Shown: positions 7,594 through 15,285 of the stretch, piece after piece | Layout: every line of letters starts with the position of its first letter | How positions within the stretch are numbered: the stretch's first letter is position 1 | Source: Candidatus Nitrosopumilus sp. | Lineage (GTDB): Archaea > Thermoproteota > Nitrososphaeria > Nitrososphaerales > Nitrosopumilaceae | Length of the DNA: 38,255 nucleotides | Reading direction: 5' to 3' | NCBI GenBank assembly: GCA_029861785.1 | Contig: JAOTYR010000005.1 | Location: 1-38,255 of the forward strand | The notes under the pieces: generated by a model | The model's input: only the letters and a program-made list of their open reading frames with translations | What the model was told of the DNA's origin: nothing | Databases searched by the model: none | Made by a program: the position numbers and the translations under genes

Positions 7594-8103
7594 ATGAAAT
7601 TTCAGATAGTAATATTTTATATGGTTGCCTTTTTGGTTGCAATAGTTTCTGTAGAAAACGCATTTGCAATAAATGAGGATTTCAAGCTTACAGCATCAGA
7701 CGGAGCATTATTTGATAGATTTGGCAGTTCTGTTTCAATCTCTGGAGACAAGGCAATAGTTGGAGCATGGGGTGATGACGACAATGAAAATAGGTCTGGC
7801 TCTGCATATGTCTTCGTTTTAGAGACAAACACCCCTGAAATGCTCATAGATGATACGATAGAAGATATTCAAAATTTGATTGACAATGAGGGCCTTAACA
7901 AGGGTATTGGAAATTCCTTGATTAGCAGTCTTGAAGCTGCAGGCAAGAGCCTTGACAAAGAAAATCTTAATGCAGCATGCAATCAACTTGGTTCTTTAAT
8001 CAATAAAATAGATGCCCAAGAAAATAAAAAACTATCAGAAATTCAACCTCAAGAACTCAGAGATGCAGTAAATGAAATCAAATCAAAATTGAGCTGTTCC
8101 TAG
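7594..8103 (+). CDS. Secreted protein with one FG-GAP repeat and a FIMAH-like C-terminal domain
   Basis: About 169 residues from ATG 7594; an in-frame TTG at 7579 would add five. A signal peptide ends at VENAFA. Next comes one FG-GAP/beta-propeller blade (TASDGALFDRFGSSVSISGD, then AIVGAWGDDD and GSAYVF). The C-terminal half resembles the FIMAH domain: paired helices with LNKGIGNSL and AACNQLGSLINKI, ending in SCS. The two cysteines (AACNQ and the final SC) could form a disulfide. FG-GAP blades normally occur in sets of about seven, so a single blade suggests a shortened relative of larger surface proteins. Its role is unknown; extracellular binding is likely. Confidence 0.75.
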   Translation: MKFQIVIFYMVAFLVAIVSVENAFAINEDFKLTASDGALFDRFGSSVSISGDKAIVGAWGDDDNENRSGSAYVFVLETNTPEMLIDDTIEDIQNLIDNEGLNKGIGNSLISSLEAAGKSLDKENLNAACNQLGSLINKIDAQENKKLSEIQPQELRDAVNEIKSKLSCS

Positions 8104-8295
8104 ATATTTCTCAAAAGTCCTATTTTGATAATTACCTTAGTTACCGTCTAAATTCACGCCCAAAGAAGGGGCATTCTATTTTTACTGATAGTCGATAAAC
8201 TCGTTTACACTTCAAAGGAGAAATATTGTCAAACATCAAAATTCTTACAAAAACCAAAATCAAAATCATAAATAATCCGGAGTCAAGTTTATCCT

Positions 8296-9162
8296 GTGGT
8301 AAATCTAAAGAAAATGCTAAAATCAAAAAAACCAATCGTTATTCCTGGAGTCTATGATGCAATAGGGGCAAAGATTGCAGAAAATGTTGGGTTTGAGGTA
8401 ATGTTTCAAACAGGATATGGTACTTCGGCTACGTTGTTTGGAATGCCAGATTATGGATTTATCGGAGCAGCTGAAACTGTAGATAATGCTAGGAGAATAT
8501 GTAGAACTGTATCGGTTCCTGTAATTGTTGATTCAGATACAGGATATGGTAATGCTCTAAGTGTTTGGAAATTAGTACAAGAATTAGAATCTGCAGGAGC
8601 TTCTGGAATTTTTCTTGAAGACCAAAGATGGCCAAAGAGATGTGGCCATATGCAAGGAAAAGAAGTAATCTCACAAGAAGAATATACTGAAAAACTCGGT
8701 GCAGCAATTGATGCAAGACAAAGCAAGGATTTCATAATTGTAGCAAGAACAGATGCACGTGCAACAGAAGGATTAGATGGTGCAATACAAAGAGGGTTAC
8801 AAAATAAAAAAACAGGAGCAGATGCTGTGTTTATTGAGGCACCTAGATCAATTGATGAGATGAAACAGATTGGAAAAGCAATCAAAGGGCCGTTGGTTGC
8901 AAACATGATTGAAGGAGGTGCAACTCCGCTAAGTTCAGCTGATGCATTGCAAAAGATGGGGTTTAACATAATTTTATATCCTCTATCAGTATTATTTGCA
9001 AATACTTTTGCTACGATGAATATTCTAAAGGAATTAAAAAAGGCAGGAACTACCGCAAAATTTAAACAAAAAGTTGTGAATTTTGATCAATTTAATGAAT
9101 TAGTGGAATTATCAAAGTTTAGAAAACTAGAGAAAAAGTATGGATTTTCAAAAAGAGAATAA
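8296..9162 (+). CDS. PEP mutase / isocitrate lyase superfamily enzyme
   Basis: A 288-residue TIM-barrel enzyme. Mg-binding acidic residues lie in VIVDSDTGYGN (79-85) and LEDQ (108-111). The catalytic-loop motif PKRCGH at 113-118 carries the cysteine found in isocitrate and methylisocitrate lyases, and IVARTDA follows. Relatives are annotated as methylisocitrate lyase, carboxyphosphonoenolpyruvate mutase or oxaloacetate decarboxylase, and the substrate cannot be decided here. The start is a GTG; AATCATAAATAATC centred near 8271 is 25 bases upstream, so GTG 8296 is preferred over ATG 8314. It stands alone, convergent with alba. Confidence 0.85.
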   Translation: MVNLKKMLKSKKPIVIPGVYDAIGAKIAENVGFEVMFQTGYGTSATLFGMPDYGFIGAAETVDNARRICRTVSVPVIVDSDTGYGNALSVWKLVQELESAGASGIFLEDQRWPKRCGHMQGKEVISQEEYTEKLGAAIDARQSKDFIIVARTDARATEGLDGAIQRGLQNKKTGADAVFIEAPRSIDEMKQIGKAIKGPLVANMIEGGATPLSSADALQKMGFNIILYPLSVLFANTFATMNILKELKKAGTTAKFKQKVVNFDQFNELVELSKFRKLEKKYGFSKRE

Positions 9163-9188
9163 AAATAAAAATTTCAAGTAAAAGAGAG

Positions 9189-9473
9189 TTAATTGTTTCT
9201 CTTTACTTCGATTTCTATTGTTGAAACATTTCTAGTTCTGCCGTCTTGTGACTCTAAGGATTCAGAGCCGATTTTAATATCGCCGATGGCATATCCTGCA
9301 TTTTCTGTTTTGCGTGCAATGATTTGGGCAACGTCTACAGCACGTCCGATGCTGAGTCCCCTAGCTTTGATGTGAACGGAAGGTAAGTTTGCCAATTGAA
9401 TTAGGGCAGATGTAACATATGCCATCAATGGTTTCTTACCGATGAATATTGTGTCTCTTGTTTCGTTTGACAT
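9189..9473 (-). CDS. albA: Alba chromatin / RNA-binding protein
   Basis: A 94-residue protein that covers the Alba fold completely. It has FIGKKPLMAYV near residues 10-20 with the paired lysines that contact nucleic acid (acetylation site in Sulfolobus), SVHIKARGLSIGRAVDVAQII, and a final beta hairpin with STIEIEVKR. Alba dimers coat DNA and RNA and are abundant in archaea. The ATG at 9473 is 26 bases from a CTTTAAATTAT box, indicating a monocistronic leaderless transcript. Confidence 0.95.
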   Translation of the reverse strand: MSNETRDTIFIGKKPLMAYVTSALIQLANLPSVHIKARGLSIGRAVDVAQIIARKTENAGYAIGDIKIGSESLESQDGRTRNVSTIEIEVKRNN

Positions 9474-9493
9474 GAAGATTTTGATATTTAAGG

Positions 9494-9504
9494 ATAATTT
9501 AAAG
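9494..9504 (-). promoter_or_regulatory. TATA box of alba
   Basis: Minus-strand CTTTAAATTAT is centred 26 bases before the Alba ATG. It is close to the archaeal consensus, as expected for a highly expressed gene. Confidence 0.55.
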
Positions 9505-9590
9505 CTAGAAGAGGTTTTTTGGTTTGGAAAAATGTAAATTCAAAAAAAATGCAATTATTATTAATATGATTTTGCTATTGAAATAACGAA

Positions 9591-10145
9591 TTGGAACAGA
9601 AGATAGAAATTCTAGAATTTGGCACCTCTGAAGAAAAAATCAAAATTTTAGAAAATCTTGAAACTACAGATGATTTTAAAATTATTAAAAAAATGATCAG
9701 TTGTCTAGATGATCCAGATATAAAAGTGAGAGGAGAGGCATTTAGCTCTTTAATTTTAAATAAAAATGAAATTTCAAATTTTTTAATGGATAGTCTTAAA
9801 GATTCGCGAAAAAATATTCGGGGATTTGTAACTCTAGTATTAGCAAATAGGAAAGATGCTAAAGCAATACCTACAATAATTCCTCTTGTTAAAGATGAAC
9901 GATCCATGGTAAGGGGATGTGCATTGGGAGCTCTTGGTCATCTCAGAGCAAAAGAAGCTAAAGATGCAGTTCATAGTTGCGTTTTAGATTCTAACATTGA
10001 GGTGAAAAAAAGTGCTCTGCAAGCCATGATAAATCTTGAAGAAGAAATCACAAAGGAGGAGATTTCAGAAATTTCAAAGGAAAGAGATTCAGAAATAGAG
10101 CAACTAATTTCTAAATTGAAAAAGAGTGGACCGGAAGGGATTTGA
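9591..10145 (+). CDS. HEAT-repeat (PBS-lyase type) protein
   Basis: 184 residues from a TTG start, with a TATA-like TTATTAATATG centred about 26 bases upstream. Three or four HEAT units are visible: CLDDPDIKVRGEAFSSLI near 38-55, LKDSRKNIRGFVTLVLA, VKDERSMVRGCALGALGHL, and VLDSNIEVKKSALQAMINL. A charged helix rich in Glu and Lys ends the protein. Such repeats form protein-binding solenoids; no partner is suggested by the neighbours (Alba and a reductase). The final codons and the TGA stop overlap the antisense of tRNA-Ala by 19 bases. Confidence 0.78.
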   Translation: MEQKIEILEFGTSEEKIKILENLETTDDFKIIKKMISCLDDPDIKVRGEAFSSLILNKNEISNFLMDSLKDSRKNIRGFVTLVLANRKDAKAIPTIIPLVKDERSMVRGCALGALGHLRAKEAKDAVHSCVLDSNIEVKKSALQAMINLEEEITKEEISEISKERDSEIEQLISKLKKSGPEGI

Positions 10146-10200
10146 ACCCTCGATCCGATGCATGCCATGCACCTATCCTACCGGACTAGACGACCGGCCC
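10127..10200 (-). tRNA. tRNA-Ala (GGC)
   Basis: The acceptor arm GGGCCGG pairs with CCGGTCC, giving the G3-U70 wobble pair that identifies tRNA-Ala. The anticodon stem GGTGC/GCATC encloses ATGGCAT, anticodon GGC. The T-arm has GTTCAAATC and the discriminator is A; CCA is not encoded. The 3' end overlaps the convergent HEAT-repeat gene. Confidence 0.95.
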
Positions 10201-10323
10201 AGCTGTCAGTGTTCTGACCGAATTACGTTTTTTAATTTGGTTATTAACGTTTAGCTGTATGTGTACGTCTTTTGTAAAGAATTAACACAAGATATTTAAC
10301 CACATATTTCCTTGTTTTTACGG

Positions 10324-11169
10324 ATGGTAGTAGATAAAGAGGCAACAATTACTTATATTCAATTATTAAAAGAAGATCTCTTAATAATTCGACTTGTTCC
10401 TGATGAAGGTCCAGTACCTGAATACAAAGCAGGGCAATTCATCACACTAGGTTTACCAAATCCTGCAGAAGGAGGTAAAATTGTTAGAAGAGCATATTCA
10501 ATAGCATCACATCCAGAAAATAGAGAATACATTGAGCTTGTAATTAGATGGGTTAGAAAACCACTTCCAGGAAGATTAACTACACAACTATTCAATGCAA
10601 AAGAAGGTGATAAGATAAAGTGGTTAAAGCCTACAGGCCTAGCACTTTTGATTAACGAGGAGCTTCCAAATGGAGAAAAAGATATGAGACGTATTGTATG
10701 TATTGGAGGAGGGACAGGTTTAGCACCATTTGTTAGCTTTGCACAGCATTTCCATGCAGTAGGAGACAAAAGAGAAATTGTTGTTCTTCACGGTGCAAGT
10801 TATGTCGATGAGTTAAGTTACAAGGATCTATTAAGTGATTTAGAAAATGAGAGTATCAAGAGAGGAAAAGAAGAATGGAATTTCAGATATAGAGCTGCAA
10901 TTAGTAGACCACAAGAATGGTTTAACAGGTCATGGTCAGGTCAAGTAGGTAGAGTTGAAACTTTTCTTAGACCTAGAGAAAATGGTATTTCGCCATTAGA
11001 AGAACTTGTAGGTGAGAAGATTACAAAAGAAAATACAATTTTTTATTGTTGTGGATGGCAAGGAACAATAGATGGAGTTATGGACTTTTTAACACCAAGA
11101 GGATTTGTCACCTATCACCACAAGCGTGAAGATGGAAGCTTTGAAGTCAAAGACGAGTCTTACGGATAG
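10324..11169 (+). CDS. fpr: Ferredoxin-NADP reductase family flavoprotein
   Basis: A 281-residue FAD/NAD(P) oxidoreductase, probably passing electrons between ferredoxin and NADP(H). The FAD-binding R-x-Y-S motif is at RRAYSIAS (55-62). The nucleotide-binding glycine motif CIGGGTGLAPFVSF is at about 126-139. The C-terminal part contains FYCCGWQGTIDGVMDFL and the tail VTYHHKRED, similar to bacterial Fpr. ATG 10324 is favoured over TTG 10312 because AGATATTTAACC is centred about 27 bases before it. The tandem zinc ferredoxins 10 kb away are possible partners (inference). Confidence 0.88.
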   Translation: MVVDKEATITYIQLLKEDLLIIRLVPDEGPVPEYKAGQFITLGLPNPAEGGKIVRRAYSIASHPENREYIELVIRWVRKPLPGRLTTQLFNAKEGDKIKWLKPTGLALLINEELPNGEKDMRRIVCIGGGTGLAPFVSFAQHFHAVGDKREIVVLHGASYVDELSYKDLLSDLENESIKRGKEEWNFRYRAAISRPQEWFNRSWSGQVGRVETFLRPRENGISPLEELVGEKITKENTIFYCCGWQGTIDGVMDFLTPRGFVTYHHKREDGSFEVKDESYG

Positions 11170-11297
11170 ATACATTCATTTTTCAAATTAATCGTTTACA
11201 TAAATTAAAAATTGTTTTTAGATTTTGTTCAAGTTTTTCTGAAAACATACGAAAAAAGTCAATCATTGAAATATGACTTATTTTAAGCCATTTATGG

Positions 11298-11900
11298 TTG
11301 ACAACAATTCTATATCTTGCACATCTAAATCCCTTGACCAATGCCCATATTGAAATTATTAACCAATTGAAAGGAGATGCCGAAATTGTAAAAGTTATGC
11401 CTGTAATTTTCAAATTAGGTAAAAAAGAGGTCACAAGTAAAAGTTTTCCATTTAATTTCGAGATTAGAAAAAAGATGATAGAATCCGTTTTTGGAGATTC
11501 TGTTTTAATTACTGATGATTATACTTTTAATGCGCCATTCAAAAAATATTTGCCTCCACTTTTATCTTTAAAATCTTGGAAGTTGAGAAAAAAAATTCTT
11601 ACTGGTGTGAAGGGGAACTATTATTCCTATACAGGAGACAAGGCCGAGGGATACATGCTAAAACTATACAGACTCAAACCGAAGATAGGAGAAAGAAGAT
11701 TGTTATCTGCTGCATCTGTGAAAGAAAAAATGTATGATGCTGTTTTAGGTAAAAAATCAAATTGGAAGGAAGATGTTCCAGAAAGCGTAGGAAAGATTAT
11801 TGATGAGAATTGGGATATAATTGAAAAATATTCAAGGATAGAGGATAAAACTAGACGAGTGTTAGGAATGAAGTTTCCAGTAGAGGGATGGTCCGAATAG
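11298..11900 (+). CDS. Divergent nucleotidyltransferase-like (HIGH superfamily) protein
   Basis: A 200-residue protein whose start, TTILYLAHLNPLTNAH, has the layout of the N-terminal (T/H)xGH motif of cytidylyl- and NMN-adenylyltransferases. P12 and H17 are kept, but threonine and alanine replace the first histidine and the glycine. A later LLSAASVKEKM may correspond to the ISSTxxR motif, without its arginine. A basic middle (KSWKLRKKILTG) follows. The fold assignment is tentative and catalysis is doubtful. The start is TTG 11298; an ATG four bases earlier is out of frame. It lies 29 bases upstream of ilvE and may be cotranscribed with it. Confidence 0.6.
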   Translation: MTTILYLAHLNPLTNAHIEIINQLKGDAEIVKVMPVIFKLGKKEVTSKSFPFNFEIRKKMIESVFGDSVLITDDYTFNAPFKKYLPPLLSLKSWKLRKKILTGVKGNYYSYTGDKAEGYMLKLYRLKPKIGERRLLSAASVKEKMYDAVLGKKSNWKEDVPESVGKIIDENWDIIEKYSRIEDKTRRVLGMKFPVEGWSE

Positions 11901-11929
11901 ATTAAGTACTAAAGGATAGAGATTTTTTT

Positions 11930-12847
11930 GTGAGGCTTCCCCTTTCAAAATATGTTTGGTTTGATGGAAAATTCATTCTACGAGATAAAGCAATGATTCC
12001 AATTACAACCCATGCAATACATTACGGGACATCGATCTTTGAAGGAATACGAGCTTATTGGAATGGAAAAAATCTTTTTGTGTTTAGATTAGATGATCAT
12101 GTGAAGAGATTTAGAAGGTCAGGGCAATTTTATAATATTTTACTTAATTTTTCAGATAAGGAAGTTACTGATGCTATTACAGGTATATGTAAAAAAAATA
12201 AAATAAAAAAATCATGTTACATAAGACCATTTTATTTTGTTGGAGATTATGGAATAAATTTGCATGTGACAGAAAAGGCTCCTACAAATATGGCAATCTT
12301 TTCATTTCCTTTTGGTGACTTGTTTAATAAAAATGGAATAACTGCAGGAGTAGTTTCATGGAGGAAATTCTCCGACATGTCAACTCCACCTCAAGCAAAG
12401 ATGGGGGGGAATTATCTTAATTCAATTATTGCAACACAAGAAGCAAAGAGAAATGGCTATGATGAGGCAATTTTACTGGATCATAATGGAAATGTAAGTG
12501 AGGCTCCAGGTGAAAATATCTTCATTGTAAGAGAGGGTCAATTAATAACGCCGCCCTTATCTTCTTCAGCCCTTGAAGGAATTACACGTGATACAATAAT
12601 CAAGATTGGAAAGGATCTTGATATGGACGTATTAGAAAAGGATGTTACCAGAAATGAATTAATTATCTCTGATGAGATTTTCCTCACAGGTACTGCAGCA
12701 GAAATTACACCAATAATCTCAATGGATGATAAAAAAATTGGTAATGGAAAACCTGGAAATATTACCAAAAAGATGATGGAGGAATATTCAGATATTGTAA
12801 TGGACAAAAATGAGGATTATTCCCATTGGTTAACTCCGGTGTACTAG
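11930..12847 (+). CDS. ilvE: Branched-chain amino acid aminotransferase
   Basis: A 305-residue PLP class-IV aminotransferase that transfers amino groups between glutamate and leucine, isoleucine and valine. Hallmarks are HAIHYGTSIFEGIRAY (28-43), AKMGGNYLNS with the PLP lysine at K157, NGYDEAILLDHNGNVSEAPGENIF, and the phosphate-binding LEGITRDTI. The start is GTG, just after a T-run. The next gene starts one base after the stop codon, so ilvE, the Gfo/Idh gene and the Trm112-like gene form an operon. Confidence 0.95.
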   Translation: MRLPLSKYVWFDGKFILRDKAMIPITTHAIHYGTSIFEGIRAYWNGKNLFVFRLDDHVKRFRRSGQFYNILLNFSDKEVTDAITGICKKNKIKKSCYIRPFYFVGDYGINLHVTEKAPTNMAIFSFPFGDLFNKNGITAGVVSWRKFSDMSTPPQAKMGGNYLNSIIATQEAKRNGYDEAILLDHNGNVSEAPGENIFIVREGQLITPPLSSSALEGITRDTIIKIGKDLDMDVLEKDVTRNELIISDEIFLTGTAAEITPIISMDDKKIGNGKPGNITKKMMEEYSDIVMDKNEDYSHWLTPVY

Positions 12848-13768
12848 ATGAAAGTTGTTCAAATTGGATTAGGAGTATGGGGAGAAAAAAATGCAAGTAT
12901 TTTTTCAGATCTTGGAATATTATCGGCTGTTTGTGATTCCAACACTCAGAAATTAAAAGGAAGCATTAAAAAAAAATCTGTAAATCATTATGAATCCACA
13001 GATAATTTAATAGCATCTGAACATTTTGATGGTGCTTTTGTTGATACCGCTGTATCAAATTGTGTAGATACAATAACAAAACTAATCTCTGAAAAAAAAC
13101 ATGTATTTGTTAAAAAATCAACAATGTTTGATTTAACAGAAGTAGAGAAATTAATAGAAATGTCACTAAAAAAGAAAGTGATTTTTACTTGTGGATTTGA
13201 TGGACGGTTTAATCAAACGGTAAAGCAAGTAAAAAAATTTGTTAGAGAAAAAAAATATGGTGATTTGACATTGTTAGAGTTTTATTGCAAAAGTAAAAAA
13301 GTACCACAAAACCAAAGAGGAATTGTTTTTGAAAGTTCAATTAATGATATTGATAGTTCAAACTGGATATTTGACGAAATGCCAGTTGTTGTTTTTGCAA
13401 GATTAGATTCAAATAGTGAAAAAGAAAATTTTGCAAGCATAATGTTGGGCTATAAAGATAACAAAACAGCAATTATTTTATCAAATGGTTTGTTATCAAA
13501 AGAAAAAAGAAATCTTCGAGCGATTTGTTCTAAGGCAGTTGTTTGTTCAGATCTTATTTCTCAAGAAATAAAGGTAGAAAACGAAGATGCACAGGTATTA
13601 CCCAAAGAAGATTCAGTATTATTACAAGTTCAAAATTTTATTGGAGCCATGCAAGGAAAAAATGAGATTGCTGTAAAGACAAACGAAATAGTTAATGTAA
13701 CAAAAGTTGCAGAGGCAGCACTTTTATCTGGTAAACAAGGAGTTCCAATCTATCTGGATCTAAAATGA
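12848..13768 (+). CDS. Gfo/Idh/MocA-family oxidoreductase-like protein
   Basis: 306 residues with an N-terminal Rossmann fold (VVQIGLGVWGEKNA, residues 3-16) and a C-terminal alpha/beta domain typical of Gfo/Idh/MocA dehydrogenases, which use NAD(P) to oxidise sugars, inositol or related alcohols. The conserved EKP of the family appears as KKS in HVFVKKSTMFD, so the lysine remains but Glu and Pro are lost, and activity may be altered. It starts directly after the ilvE stop and its TGA overlaps the next ATG as ATGA. The substrate is unknown. Confidence 0.78.
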   Translation: MKVVQIGLGVWGEKNASIFSDLGILSAVCDSNTQKLKGSIKKKSVNHYESTDNLIASEHFDGAFVDTAVSNCVDTITKLISEKKHVFVKKSTMFDLTEVEKLIEMSLKKKVIFTCGFDGRFNQTVKQVKKFVREKKYGDLTLLEFYCKSKKVPQNQRGIVFESSINDIDSSNWIFDEMPVVVFARLDSNSEKENFASIMLGYKDNKTAIILSNGLLSKEKRNLRAICSKAVVCSDLISQEIKVENEDAQVLPKEDSVLLQVQNFIGAMQGKNEIAVKTNEIVNVTKVAEAALLSGKQGVPIYLDLK

Positions 13769-14034
13769 ATAAAGCAATGATGGATATTTTAGCATGTCCA
13801 ATCGATAAGACGCATCCATTAGAACTGTATGAAATAAAAGAAAAAGACAATGTCATTTTAGAAGGAGTACTAGTATGTACAAAATGTTCAAGATTTTATC
13901 CAATTATTGAGGAAATCCCAATTATGTTACCAGATGAACTTCGAGATAAAAAATTAGAGATTGATTTTCTTAAAAGATACAAGGAAGAATTGCCTGAAAA
14001 AATTACCAAAAATGGAGCACCATGGCATCTTTAA
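13765..14034 (+). CDS. Trm112-like zinc-binding protein
   Basis: An 89-residue protein with the Trm112/UPF0434 pattern ILACPIDK...LVCTKCSRFYPIIEEIPIML. Trm112 proteins are small activators that bind several RNA and protein methyltransferases. Cysteines 11, 38 and 41 are present, but the usual fourth metal cysteine is D14 (CPID). The ATG overlaps the stop of the Gfo/Idh gene by four bases, so translation is coupled. The C-terminal helix (KKLEIDFLKRYKEELPEKI) is longer than the bare zinc fold. Confidence 0.82.
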   Translation: MNKAMMDILACPIDKTHPLELYEIKEKDNVILEGVLVCTKCSRFYPIIEEIPIMLPDELRDKKLEIDFLKRYKEELPEKITKNGAPWHL

Positions 14035-14062
14035 TTTTGTTATTTTAGAATGAATCATAATT

Positions 14063-14293
14063 TTAGGCATTGAATGTTTTTCTAAACACCAAATTTTTTA
14101 GTTTAGCTAATATCAAAACCCATACAATTGACAGACCAATTGCAATAATACCCTTAACAATGGAATTTATCAAAGGATCAATTTCCCCGAAACCTGATAT
14201 TGAGATTGGTCCAAGAATGGTAACTGCAATTGCACCCCCAATAATTACCAAAACCCACATCAAAAATAAGAATCCAAAAAGAGGTCCGTGCAT
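14063..14293 (-). CDS. Small membrane protein
   Basis: A 76-residue protein with two membrane helices, about residues 8-29 and 43-64, and a basic C-terminus (KLKNLVFRKTFNA). Its ATG overlaps the TAA of the upstream glycosyl-phosphate transferase by one base, so it is probably translated with it. No family is recognised; it may assist the membrane transferase (inference from position only). Confidence 0.65.
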   Translation of the reverse strand: MHGPLFGFLFLMWVLVIIGGAIAVTILGPISISGFGEIDPLINSIVKGIIAIGLSIVWVLILAKLKNLVFRKTFNA

Positions 14294-15285
14294 TATAGTT
14301 TAAACTCCATCATGAAGGTAGTAATTATTGCAAGAATAGCAGAAAATAAAGCCAGTTTAAAAATTACTATTCCAACTTCTTTTTCTGATAGTGGGGTAGT
14401 TGCGACAATTAATCTCACTAATGAGATTCGCGCTCTTTTGTTTTTAGTCGCCTTGAGCTTAAATTCATCAGTAAGCTCTACGGGTTTTTCATTTAGCTCT
14501 CTGTGATCTACAATTTTTTTTACACTTGCCAAGAACAAAAATGAATTTAAAATGGCAGGTAGCAAGGCTACTGCAGCAATTACCTCCACTTGACCAACAA
14601 TGGCAACTGCTCCATACATAGCTCCCAAAGTTAAAGCCCCTGAATCTCCTGGGAATATCTTGCTTGGAATTTTATGGTATTTGTAAAAGGCCAGAGAAAC
14701 AAACCCCAGAGACAGGCTTGCAATACCTATTTCATAATTTTGTAAAATAAACAAAGCTGTGCTTAATGAAAAACTAGCAATAATCATAAATCCGCTGGCA
14801 ATTCCGTTTGCCACATCAATAGAATTAACAGTATTTCCAGTAATCACAATCATGAAAAATATTATTCCAAGATATAGAATTGGGATTTGTACTTCGCCAA
14901 ACAAAGGAAAGGCAAGGTCAGTGTCGTATGCGCCAAGTAAGATAATTGGTAATGCCGCAAGAGCAAGGCCAATAGGCTTGAACCATCCTCCCATAACTTT
15001 TCTATCATCAACATAACCAACTAAGAATGCGAGGAAACTAGTAATCATTATGGCAAGAATTTCATTCATTTGAAAAAATGCATATAACACAATTTCTGAT
15101 GCAATAATTCCTGCAATTATTGCAGGACCCCCAGGTCTTACAACCATAATTTCTCCTTTTTTATGAATGTCTCTTACTGCAAGGTTTTGTATTTCTAAAT
15201 ATTTTATCAGCGGAGGAATCATTAGATAAACTGTGAAAAATGCAACAATGCATGAAATAATTGCAGGAATAATTAATTCAGTCAA
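14293..15285 (-). CDS. Polyprenyl-phosphate sugar-1-phosphate transferase (MraY/WecA/GPT family)
   Basis: A 330-residue multispanning enzyme, likely loading N-acetylhexosamine-1-phosphate onto dolichyl phosphate as the first step of archaeal N-glycosylation (AglH-like). Family marks are VGYVDDRKVMGG (DD pair), GNTVNSIDVANG (the N-x2-N-x2-D metal site) and FPGDSGALTLGA. About ten hydrophobic segments are visible, with a cytoplasmic loop near residues 255-290. The start is TTG, and its bases overlap the TGA of hel308 as TTGA, so it is co-translated with a DNA-repair helicase. Confidence 0.87.
   Translation of the reverse strand: MTELIIPAIISCIVAFFTVYLMIPPLIKYLEIQNLAVRDIHKKGEIMVVRPGGPAIIAGIIASEIVLYAFFQMNEILAIMITSFLAFLVGYVDDRKVMGGWFKPIGLALAALPIILLGAYDTDLAFPLFGEVQIPILYLGIIFFMIVITGNTVNSIDVANGIASGFMIIASFSLSTALFILQNYEIGIASLSLGFVSLAFYKYHKIPSKIFPGDSGALTLGAMYGAVAIVGQVEVIAAVALLPAILNSFLFLASVKKIVDHRELNEKPVELTDEFKLKATKNKRARISLVRLIVATTPLSEKEVGIVIFKLALFSAILAIITTFMMEFKL

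Noticed and set aside
8141-8335. 64-codon minus-strand frame between two genes
   Set aside because: No promoter, domain or sensible composition; it overlaps the start of the next gene.
8451-8969. 172-codon minus-strand frame
   Set aside because: Shadow of the PEP mutase/isocitrate lyase family gene on the other strand.
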